Below, piece by piece: positions 52,501 through 59,505 of a stretch of 61,796 bases of DNA. Both the position numbers and the translations under genes were made by a program. This stretch comes from an uncultured Alphaproteobacteria bacterium. Lineage in GTDB: Bacteria; Pseudomonadota; Alphaproteobacteria; Bin95. Position 1 is the first letter of the stretch. Each line of letters opens with the position of its first letter. The stretch covers positions 1 to 61,796 of the forward strand of contig CALAHN010000084.1 of the NCBI GenBank assembly GCA_937891825.1, in the 5' to 3' direction. The notes beneath the pieces were generated by a model. The model did not search any database and was not told where the DNA came from. It saw only the letters and a list, made by a program, of their open reading frames with translations.

Positions 52501-52767
52501 GAAGGCGCTATCGACCGTCTTCGCGCTGTCCTTCTGACGTCGCTCACCACCATCGGCGGGCTGGCGCCGATGATCTTTGAGACCAGCCTGCAAGCGCGCT
52601 TCCTGATCCCGATGGCGGTCACGATCGTGTTCGGCCTGGGCGTCGCCACATTGTTCGTGCTGTTTCTTGTGCCCGCGCTTGTTATGATCGGCGGCGATAT
52701 CAAACAGGCTGCACGGGCGACCGGGCGCCTGGCCATGGGCCGTCGCCGCCAGGAGCAGTCGCCATGA
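49588..52767 (+). CDS. RND-family efflux permease
   Basis: A 1059-residue trimeric proton-driven pump. The first membrane segment follows FARHPTAANLVMAIMMVAG, then a large porter domain, six membrane spans from about 345 on, and a second half with NFFPSVEADIAFANI. The proton-relay aspartates are in the fourth span, GIVVDDAIVVGEH (adjacent Asp pair). The second-half SIGNATURE-like AFVGAALGH region (FGFVGAALGHYVMG) is present. The diverged porter and the N-terminal form resemble the HAE2/HAE3-like and AcrB-like proteins of alphaproteobacteria, so substrates may be hydrophobic drugs or lipids. Overlaps at both ends by four bases. Confidence 0.95.
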   Translation: MSGRLDPASAAYAKAHPPRGLIGMFARHPTAANLVMAIMMVAGIAGLWRMNTQFFPDFGIDVVTVEVAWTGASADDVDLAVVQAIESEVRFLDEVKRVRSTAREGSASIVVEFETGADMQAGLSNVDAAVARVTTLPEDSETPRVARVVRYDTIARVALSGPYAESGLRAFAKRIRDEMIAAGVDRVTLAGVRDPEIWVEAAPHRLRALDITLQDMASAIARSSQDTPSGEAGGGARQIRSLGLANTAGEIGRIEVKSSDRGGGVRIADVARVHETFDENQVTALRYGEPAVELIVQRATTADSLATARILDDYLETLRPTLPPKLRMEVYGVESDLVEERIWLLVKNGLGGLVIVVAVLFMFLNARVAFWVGIGIPASLMAALAGMWLSGQSVNMISLFGLILVLGIVVDDAIVVGEHAEALKRRGLSALEAAETGARRMAAPVFSSTLTTIAAFLPLFVIGDIIGAIIGAIPMVVCVALTASLVECFLALPGHMTSALQGPPTPERGIRASFNGWFDRMREGAFRRLVGHAVAMRYVTVAAGLAAFILAVGLVSGGRVAFNFFPSVEADIAFANIRLAPGGGRAATERALSDIEAAAARAEVELGYAPGALVVQALAKVGTTIGREDGTGASGDEIGSVFLELVPADARKTRTTAFLAAWEAALPPIAGLESMTLTPAQGGPPGREIDIRLSGGDPAALKRAAAKVRGLLANYPGVGAIEDDLPYGKPELILELTDKGRALGFTTESVAREVRNAYAGAVAKRFARGDDEVLVRVRMDERMLAASSVRDLYLRSPTGAETPLSEVVTFREKTGFAQINREDGARRVAVTAEIDETVTTSNAVLAALRQDGVFELAAAEGLHARFAGKAEEQADTFKDMGVGAIIGVILMYIVLAWVFGSFARPFAVMAIIPFGFVGAALGHYVMGFDLTILSMIALLGLAGILVNDSIVLISTIDARVKDGDDLATATTEGAIDRLRAVLLTSLTTIGGLAPMIFETSLQARFLIPMAVTIVFGLGVATLFVLFLVPALVMIGGDIKQAARATGRLAMGRRRQEQSP

Positions 52768-54092
52768 ATGACGCCGCATCCAACGCCTTCGCCGCGGCGC
52801 GGCAAACAGCGGCCCCTGACACGCCCCGCGGCGATCAGGGGGAGATGTCCGCCAGCCTCCTGAACGGCGTCGCGGACTGGATCATGCAGGCCGCGCTCGG
52901 CGATATGTCGGTCGCGGATGTCTTCGGCGGCGCCTGTACGCGGCTTCTGGCGGCGGGCGTCCCGGTGGCGCGGTCGCACATGAGCTACCGGACGCTGCAT
53001 CCGTCGATCGAGTCCGTCTCGCTGGTCTGGACGGCGGACGGATCCCTGGAATCCTTGGAGCATATGCACGGCGCCGGCAGTTCCGGAACCTGGCGGCGCA
53101 GTCCCTTCTACTTCATGCTGGAACATGACCTGCCGACGCTCAGGCGGCGCCTGACCGGACCGGCGGCCATGCGCGATTTCCTGGTGCTCGACGATCTGGG
53201 CGAAGCTGGGATGTCGGACTATCTGGCGCTGATGGTCAAGTTCATGGATGGCGCGTCCGATAGCGCAGGCTTCAGGAACGGCATTTTCACGTCCTGGACC
53301 ACGACCCGCGCCAATGGCTTCGTCGATGCCGATATTGCGGCGTTGCTGCGCATCAAGCAGCGGCTCGGCGTCGCCGCGAAGATGGCGATCAAGAACCAGA
53401 TCGCGGAGAACGTCGTTTCAACCTATCTTGGAGCGAGCGCGGGTTCGGAAGTGCTGCGGGGCCAGATCCAGCGCGGCGACGGCCGCTCGATCCATGCAGT
53501 GATCTGGTATTCGGACCTGCGCGGCTCCAGCGCCCTCGCGGACTCGATGCCATCCGGGAAATACATCGCGCTGTTGAACGGCTATTTCGAATGTGCGGCC
53601 GGCGCTGTGATCGATAGCGGCGGCGAGGTCCTGAATTATATCGGTGACGGCGTGCTCGCGATCTTTCCCATAGCGAACGGCGACGGCGGCAAGGCCGCCG
53701 AGGCGGCGTTGGCAGCGGCGGTCGAGGCGCGACGGCGCCTGGCCGGCGTCAATGAAACGCTGGCGGCGGCCGGCGCCGAGCCGCTGGAATTCGGCATCGG
53801 ATTGCACGTCGGCGATGTCGTTTTCGGCAATATCGGCGCCGGCGCGCGCCTGGCGTTCACGACCATCGGCGCGGCGGTCAATGAGGTCGCCCGGCTCGAA
53901 GAACTCACAAAATCGCTGAAGACGCCGATCCTGTTGTCTGGAGAATTTCGCGCGGCCTTGCCAGATGCGGCTGCCGACGGGCTGCAGCCGCATGGCTTCC
54001 ATGTCCTGCGCGGCATAGGCGCGCCGGTAAACGTCTTTGGCCTCAAGCCCGAAGCGATCGAGCGTCTGGCGCCTGCGTCGGCGCTGGCTTGA
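52764..54092 (+). CDS. Class III adenylate/guanylate cyclase-domain protein
   Basis: A 442-residue soluble protein. The N-terminal ~215 residues form a sensor-like domain unlike standard GAF/PAS. A class III cyclase domain follows: metal-binding Asp251 (YSDLRGSS) and Asp295 (NYIGDGVLAIFP), and the transition-state residues Asn373 and Arg377 in the segment AAVNEVARLE. The purine-selecting lysine expected four residues before the second Asp is Asn291, and the second selectivity site is Thr366. So ATP specificity is uncertain. It overlaps the RND pump gene by four bases (ATGA), an unusual coupling of a cyclase to an efflux pump. Confidence 0.9.
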   Translation: MNDAASNAFAAARQTAAPDTPRGDQGEMSASLLNGVADWIMQAALGDMSVADVFGGACTRLLAAGVPVARSHMSYRTLHPSIESVSLVWTADGSLESLEHMHGAGSSGTWRRSPFYFMLEHDLPTLRRRLTGPAAMRDFLVLDDLGEAGMSDYLALMVKFMDGASDSAGFRNGIFTSWTTTRANGFVDADIAALLRIKQRLGVAAKMAIKNQIAENVVSTYLGASAGSEVLRGQIQRGDGRSIHAVIWYSDLRGSSALADSMPSGKYIALLNGYFECAAGAVIDSGGEVLNYIGDGVLAIFPIANGDGGKAAEAALAAAVEARRRLAGVNETLAAAGAEPLEFGIGLHVGDVVFGNIGAGARLAFTTIGAAVNEVARLEELTKSLKTPILLSGEFRAALPDAAADGLQPHGFHVLRGIGAPVNVFGLKPEAIERLAPASALA

Positions 54093-54107
54093 TCCTGGCC
54101 GGCGTCC

Positions 54108-55475
54108 TCACGCTGTCCTGAGAGCCGCCGCGGCCTTGCGCCCAGCCGCCGCCGCGCGCCTCGCGAGGTCCGGCGACAACCCGACATAAGCCGCCGGGTC
54201 GAGCAATGCCTGGATAGCGTCCGGCGTCAGCTTCGCCGCTACACGGGGATCGTCAGAGAGGCGCGCCGCGAAATCCGGCCCGCCCTGCGCAGCCGCCTGG
54301 GCGGCGTCATAGACGACATCATGGGCATGCTGGCGGCCAATGGCGGCGCCGAGCGCCAGCATGACCGGCTCGGCCATGATCAAGCCCTCGGTGATGTCGA
54401 GGTTCCGGCGCATCCGCTCCGGCTTCACGGTCAGGCCCGAAAGCACGACCTGCATGCGGGCGAGCATGTCGCCCGTCGCAATGCAGGCCCGCTCCGTCGC
54501 CTGACGGATCTGGAGGGAGGTCGTGCGGTCGGCTTCATGCTCGGTCTGCATCGCCTCGAGCGCGAGCGGCGCCTGCATCCGCACATCGGCTGCGATGGCG
54601 ACGATATCCTGCGCCATGAACGGATTGCGCTTCTGCGGCATGGTGCTGGAGCCGACGGAGCCGGGCGGCGTCGGCTCTTCCAGTTCGCCGAATTCCTGCT
54701 TCTGCAGGGTATAGATTTCCCGCGCGATCTTGGCGGCGGTCGCGGCCATCAGCGCCAGCAGCAGCACATATTCCGCCAGATGGTCGCTTTCCGCCCGGCT
54801 TGGCGTCGCCATGGCGGTCATATCGAGGCGTTTGGCGAACCGGTCCTGGAGGTCGAAGCCCGCGTCGCCGAACGAAGCGAGCGTGCCGGCGGCGCCGCCG
54901 AGCATCGCCCGGAAGACGCGCGGGCGCGCGTCCCGGAGCCGTTCGCCATGGCGCGCCATCTCGTCGATCCACACCGCCACCTTGGCGCCGAAAGTCGTCG
55001 GCACCGCGTGTTGGCCGTGGGTGCGGGCGGGCATGGCGCTCTCGGCATGGGCCTCCGCCAGGTCCGCCATGGTGTCCAGAACCTGGGCGATCTGGCCGTG
55101 AAAGATGCGGTCGGCCTGCCGCAGGATCAGCAGGTCCCCGGTCTGGACGATATTCTGGGTGGTGGCGCCCCAATGCACGAAGCCGCCAGCGTCGCCGTCG
55201 CACAGGCGGGCAAGCTCCCAGACAAGCGGCGTCAAGGTGTGGCCGCTGGTGCGGAACCCTTCGACCAGCCGCGCCTGATCGAACAACTCGAAGCGCGCCT
55301 TGCTGGCGATCTCTGCGGCGGCGGCGGCGGGGATCATGCCGATCTCGGCCTGGGCTTCCGCCAGCGCGACTTCCACGTCGAGCCACGCTTGCCAGCGGCG
55401 TTCGATGCGGAACAGCGCGCGAATGCCGGGATCGGGCGAGCGCAGATCCTGGGGGTTCGATGGCAGGGCGGTCAT
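54108..55475 (-). CDS. Fumarase/aspartase-superfamily lyase (adenylosuccinate lyase or CMLE-like)
   Basis: A 455-residue lyase. The superfamily signature GSVGSSTMPQKRNP (catalytic-loop Ser) is at about 275-288, with the first conserved region TSGHTLTPLVWEL, then FVHWGATTQNIVQTGD (second region) and MPARTHGQHAVPTTFG. Both 3-carboxy-cis,cis-muconate lactonising enzymes and adenylosuccinate lyases share these. The start MTALPSNPQDLRSPDP at 55475 overlaps the stop of the gamma-glutamyltransferase-like gene by four bases. No purine or protocatechuate genes lie near, so I leave it at superfamily level; a dedicated biosynthetic purB is probably elsewhere. Confidence 0.88.
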   Translation of the reverse strand: MTALPSNPQDLRSPDPGIRALFRIERRWQAWLDVEVALAEAQAEIGMIPAAAAAEIASKARFELFDQARLVEGFRTSGHTLTPLVWELARLCDGDAGGFVHWGATTQNIVQTGDLLILRQADRIFHGQIAQVLDTMADLAEAHAESAMPARTHGQHAVPTTFGAKVAVWIDEMARHGERLRDARPRVFRAMLGGAAGTLASFGDAGFDLQDRFAKRLDMTAMATPSRAESDHLAEYVLLLALMAATAAKIAREIYTLQKQEFGELEEPTPPGSVGSSTMPQKRNPFMAQDIVAIAADVRMQAPLALEAMQTEHEADRTTSLQIRQATERACIATGDMLARMQVVLSGLTVKPERMRRNLDITEGLIMAEPVMLALGAAIGRQHAHDVVYDAAQAAAQGGPDFAARLSDDPRVAAKLTPDAIQALLDPAAYVGLSPDLARRAAAAGRKAAAALRTA

Positions 55476-57034
55476 TCGACGGCCGCCAGGCTCGTCGCCA
55501 TTTCGGGAACGGCGGCGCCGAAGTTCATGCCGTTCTTGCGCATCACCGCCTGGGGATTGGCGAAGGGGCGCATGCCGACCGATTGAAACGACCGGACGGT
55601 CGGCATCGCCGCCGCAAGGGCGTCGATGACAGCGGCGTCCAGGCGGGCGTCCGCCGTCACGGCGCCGACGCCCGACACGTCGATCCGGGGCGTCGTCTGG
55701 ATCTGCTCCAGGTCCATGGCGAAATCGACCGCCATTGAGGTCATCTGGAAGCAGGCGGGGACGATCCGGCGGCCGCCGGAGGCGCCGCAGGCGAAGACCG
55801 GCAGCCCGTCCCGGGTCACGATGGTCGGGCACATGTTCGAGAGCGGCCGCTTGCCGGGTCCGAGCGAATTCGGCCGCCCAGGCTCCGGGTCGAACCACAT
55901 GATGCCGTTATTGAAAAGTATGCCCGTCTCGGCGCCCATATAGCGTGAGCCGAACCGCTCCAGCAGGGTATTGGTGAGCGCGACCATGTCGCCATTCCGG
56001 TCGACGACCGAGATATGGGTGGTGCAGGCAAGCTCGTCCGCCGGCGCCCCGTGGCCCAGCGTCTTGAACCGGTGCCCATAGGCCTCGCTCAAGGCCTCGG
56101 CCCAGGCGACATAGGCGGCGGGAGTCAGGCCGGCCGCGGGGTCCAGCGTCGCCGTCAGGGACTTCAGCGCCCGGGCGAGGGTCGGGCCGGCCGTGAGGCC
56201 AGGGGCCAGGTGAATGCGCTGGCCCCGGTGGGGCATGCCCTCGACTTCCTTGATCGCGGCTGCGTAGTCTGCGAGGTCTTCCGCCTGAAAAGCTGAGCCC
56301 GCAAGATCCTTGAGGAGCTTTTCCGCAAGTGCGCCCTTATAGAAATCCTCTGGCCCGGCGTCGGCGAGGCGGCGTAGCGTCTGGCCGAGATTGCCCAGCT
56401 TGAGGCGCTTCGGCGCATGGCTTGCCAGGGAGACCGGCGGATAGCCGCCCGGCAGATAGGTCTTGGCGCTTTCCGGAAACCGGCCAAGTCCGGCCGCGGC
56501 GCCATAGGCGATCTGCAGGGTCTGATACCAATCCGTCGGCAAGCCCTTGTCGGCGAGCGCGATGGCCGGCTGCAGCGCCTCCCGCCAGCTCAGGGTGCCG
56601 AATCGGGCGAGGGCGGCGGCGAACCCGGCGACCGCGCCTGGCACGCCGACGGATTCGGGGCCGAGAATGTTCCGGTCGTCGACGACGCGCGGCCAGACAA
56701 AGGTGAAGTCCTCCGGCGCTTCGCCTTCATTGGCGAGGGCGTAGCGGCCGGGGTCGAGCGCCTTGGGGGCGATCATGCCGTAGTCGACCGCATAAACCTT
56801 CCGCTCCGCCGCCCGGGCGATCAGCATGAAGCCGCCGCCGCCGATGCCGCTCATCCAGGGTTCGACGCAGCCAATGGCGAGCGCGGTCGCGACAGCGGCG
56901 TCAACGGCGTTGCCGCCGGCGCGCAGAACCGCGGCGCCTGCTTCCGCGGCTTCCCAATGCTGCGCTGAAACGATGCCGCCCGACGAGCGGACGACGGGCT
57001 TTTGCAGCGTGAATGTCTCGGGCGTGTGCAGCAT
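55472..57034 (-). CDS. Gamma-glutamyltransferase-family Ntn hydrolase (diverged)
   Basis: A 520-residue relative of gamma-glutamyltransferase, apparently without a signal peptide. The self-cleaving nucleophile is expected at Thr338, in CTTHISVVD; GGNAVDAAVATA and SGIGGGGF near the N-terminus and the GSRYMGAETGILFNNGIMWF block after the cleavage site are typical. The Arg that binds the glutamyl carboxylate in E. coli GGT (DFREMAP) is replaced: here the segment reads DYGMIAP, with Gly86. So it may be a diverged acylase rather than a true glutathione hydrolase. The start at 57034 has a GAGGAG site. It is coupled to the lyase by a four-base overlap. Confidence 0.88.
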   Translation of the reverse strand: MLHTPETFTLQKPVVRSSGGIVSAQHWEAAEAGAAVLRAGGNAVDAAVATALAIGCVEPWMSGIGGGGFMLIARAAERKVYAVDYGMIAPKALDPGRYALANEGEAPEDFTFVWPRVVDDRNILGPESVGVPGAVAGFAAALARFGTLSWREALQPAIALADKGLPTDWYQTLQIAYGAAAGLGRFPESAKTYLPGGYPPVSLASHAPKRLKLGNLGQTLRRLADAGPEDFYKGALAEKLLKDLAGSAFQAEDLADYAAAIKEVEGMPHRGQRIHLAPGLTAGPTLARALKSLTATLDPAAGLTPAAYVAWAEALSEAYGHRFKTLGHGAPADELACTTHISVVDRNGDMVALTNTLLERFGSRYMGAETGILFNNGIMWFDPEPGRPNSLGPGKRPLSNMCPTIVTRDGLPVFACGASGGRRIVPACFQMTSMAVDFAMDLEQIQTTPRIDVSGVGAVTADARLDAAVIDALAAAMPTVRSFQSVGMRPFANPQAVMRKNGMNFGAAVPEMATSLAAVE

Positions 57035-57112
57035 GGGTCGGCGAGCTCCTCGGCGCAGGCGATTGCGGAAGCTTAGGCCGAACGGCCGACGACGCAAATC
57101 TTCCATGGCTCG

Positions 57113-58171
57113 CTAGTTCACGGCGCCTTCGCCAACGGTCGCCCACTTGATCGCTCTTGGATCGAGGCGCTGGTCCGCGACGTAATAGATGCGGTCGCCC
57201 GCGACGATCTCATGGGCCCACGCCGGGTTCAACATCGAGCGGGCGCTGCCGGCCGCCTTGACCCCAAGCAATGTAGCGTTCATGTCGCGCTTCAAGGCGA
57301 TCAAGAGGTGGCCATAGAGCATCGGCGTCGCGGCATCGGGCACCACCAGGCTGAACTCGGTCGGTCCATGCTTGGACGAGGCCAGCGTGAACAGCAGTTC
57401 CGCCGAGCCTGCGTCGCGGGCGGCGCGGGCCAGGAGTTCGATCGAAAGCGAGGGCGCGGTCTCCGCCATCGGGCAGTGCGCCTTCAGGAGCGTCGCCATG
57501 CGCTCGTCCTCGAAATAGACGACCAGACGCAGGTTTGGCGCGACGGAGGCGGCGGCCAGGGCGCCAGCGAGGCTGTCGGCGTCGCTTTGGGCCATGACGA
57601 TCGCCGACGTCGCGAGGGCAAGCCCGCCGCGCTCGTAGGCGCTCAGGTCAGAAAGACTTTCCGCCTTGATGAAATGCGCCCGGTCGGGGGCCGGGTTCTG
57701 AGCCACGCCGTCGGAGATGATGACGATTCCCGGCGCGCCGCCGCCGGTCTCGTCCGACAATTGCTCAAGCAGTTTTTCGCTTTGCTCGCCGCGCCAGCCG
57801 ATCACGATGATATGGCCGTCGAGCTTGCTGAAATCGCCGCTGCCCCGCATGTTGCGTCTCCAAGATTCCGCCATTGCCTGAGCGCCTTTGGCGATCGCTG
57901 TCGTGAACAGGGCGATGCCGCCCGGCATGATCCACAAGACTGCAATCAGGCGGCCGAATATTTCCCGCGGCGCGAGATCGCCATAGCCGACTGTCGTCGC
58001 CGTCACGAGGTAGTAATACCAGAAGGCGTCCGCGCCGACGATTTCATCGGCTTCAGCCATCGCCATCAGCCCCCAGGAGCTGGCGAAGTGCGCCAGCGCG
58101 ATCAGGCACAAGGCGCCCCATCGCATTTCCGCGACATTGCGGTAAACCCGGCGATAGAACAGGGGAAACAC
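57113..58171 (-). CDS. Potassium-channel-like protein with RCK domain
   Basis: A 352-residue inner-membrane protein. There are two hydrophobic segments (about 18-38 and 71-92) and, between them, the pore loop YYLVTATTVGYGDLAP with the K+ filter TVGYGD at 60-65. The cytoplasmic part begins about residue 117 with HIIVIGWRGEQSEKLLEQL, a Rossmann-type TrkA-N/RCK fold that normally binds NAD or a regulatory ligand, and a second RCK-C-like half follows. It lies 19 bases downstream of hemA on the same strand, and is followed after 78 bases by the gamma-glutamyltransferase-like gene. Confidence 0.9.
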   Translation of the reverse strand: MFPLFYRRVYRNVAEMRWGALCLIALAHFASSWGLMAMAEADEIVGADAFWYYYLVTATTVGYGDLAPREIFGRLIAVLWIMPGGIALFTTAIAKGAQAMAESWRRNMRGSGDFSKLDGHIIVIGWRGEQSEKLLEQLSDETGGGAPGIVIISDGVAQNPAPDRAHFIKAESLSDLSAYERGGLALATSAIVMAQSDADSLAGALAAASVAPNLRLVVYFEDERMATLLKAHCPMAETAPSLSIELLARAARDAGSAELLFTLASSKHGPTEFSLVVPDAATPMLYGHLLIALKRDMNATLLGVKAAGSARSMLNPAWAHEIVAGDRIYYVADQRLDPRAIKWATVGEGAVN

Positions 58172-58190
58172 TGGGGGCTGGCGCCCCGGC

Positions 58191-59423
58191 CTAGGCCGCC
58201 GCCGTCGCCAGCGGCAAGCCCAATTGCCGCCAGACTTGCGTCAAGGCGGCCGTCAGCGCCTCGATCATGCGGTCGTCATGCATGGGGCCGGGCGTAAAGC
58301 GCAGCCGTTCCGTGCCGCGCGGCACGGTCGGGTAATTGATCGGCTGCACATAGATGCCGTGTTCGTTCAGCAGCAGGTCGGACGCCTGCTTGCACAGCAC
58401 AGGGTCGCCGACAGGCACCGGCACGATGTGGCTGACAGAGGGCAGTTGCGGCACGCCGGCATGGGCCAAGGACGCCTTCAGGAGGTTCGCCTGTCGTTGC
58501 TGGGAAGCGCGTTCCTGGCCGCTCAATTTCAGATGCCTGACAGCGGCGAGCGCGCCTGCGGCCAGGGCTGGCGCGGGCGCCGTCGTGAAGATGAAGCTCG
58601 CTGCATTCGAGCGGATGAAGTCGATCGCAGCCGCCGATCCAGCCACATAGCCGCCGACCACGCCGAACGCCTTGGCGAGGGTGCCTTCGATCAGGTCGAT
58701 CCGATGCATGACGCCGTCCCGTTCGGCGACGCCGCCGCCGCGCTCGCCATACATGCCGATGGCATGGACTTCATCCAGATAGGTCAGCGCGCCATAGCGA
58801 TCCGCCAGATCGCAGATCTCGGCGATCGGCGCGATGTCGCCATCCATCGAGTAGACCGATTCAAAGGCGATGACCTTCGGGCGGTCAGGGTCTATTTCCG
58901 CCAGCAGTTCCTCCAGATGCGCCATGTCGTTGTGGCGGAATATGCGTTTCTCCGCCCGGCTGGCGCGGACGCCGGCGATCATCGATGCATGATTGAGCGC
59001 GTCCGAAAGGACGACGGCATTGGGCAGACGCCCGGCGACCGCGCCCAGGGCCGCTTCGTTCGCCACATAGCCCGAGGTCAGCAGCAGCGCTGCTTCCTTG
59101 CCGTGCAGGTCCGCGAGTTCGAGCTCGAGCTCGATATGGAAGTGATTGCAGCCCGCGATATTCCGGGTGCCGCCGGATCCGGCGCCTTCGGCCCGAAGCG
59201 CGGCCTCGGCGGCGTCCAGGACGATGGCGTGCTCGCTCATGCCCAGATAGTCGTTGGAGCACCAGTTGATCACATCGCGCGGCGGCCCATCGGGGGCATG
59301 CCACCGGACGCGCGGATGCTGGCCGACCTGGCGTTCCAGCGCCGCGAAAACCCTGTAGCGGCCCTCGGTCTTGAGGGCGTCGATATCGGCCTGGAAGAAC
59401 GCTTCGTAGTCATTGCGACGCAT
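58191..59423 (-). CDS. hemA: 5-aminolevulinate synthase
   Basis: PLP enzyme that condenses glycine and succinyl-CoA to 5-aminolevulinate, first step of haem synthesis by the C4 route found in alphaproteobacteria. The 410-residue protein begins [38 protein letters not shown], the cofactor loop [12 protein letters not shown], the Asp-His pair in [10 protein letters not shown] and the internal aldimine Lys251 in [11 protein letters not shown] are all present. The ATG at 59423 has an AAGGAC site; an upstream in-frame ATG at 59492 is less likely. It is divergent from a large TPR protein gene and 19 bases upstream of the potassium-channel-like gene. Confidence 0.97.
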   Translation of the reverse strand: MRRNDYEAFFQADIDALKTEGRYRVFAALERQVGQHPRVRWHAPDGPPRDVINWCSNDYLGMSEHAIVLDAAEAALRAEGAGSGGTRNIAGCNHFHIELELELADLHGKEAALLLTSGYVANEAALGAVAGRLPNAVVLSDALNHASMIAGVRASRAEKRIFRHNDMAHLEELLAEIDPDRPKVIAFESVYSMDGDIAPIAEICDLADRYGALTYLDEVHAIGMYGERGGGVAERDGVMHRIDLIEGTLAKAFGVVGGYVAGSAAAIDFIRSNAASFIFTTAPAPALAAGALAAVRHLKLSGQERASQQRQANLLKASLAHAGVPQLPSVSHIVPVPVGDPVLCKQASDLLLNEHGIYVQPINYPTVPRGTERLRFTPGPMHDDRMIEALTAALTQVWRQLGLPLATAAA

Positions 59424-59505
59424 CTGGACGATGTCCTTGTTTCGTCTTGGAACGAGCCCGCCGAACGGCTGCTTCTCGGCTTGGTTCGGCAAAGAATATC
59501 ATGGT

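Noticed and set aside
49420-52779. 1119-codon open frame on the strand opposite the RND pump
   Set aside because: It lies entirely antisense to the pump, is dominated by Arg, Asp, His and Gly from high-GC codon mirroring, and has no domain; it is a shadow of the real gene.
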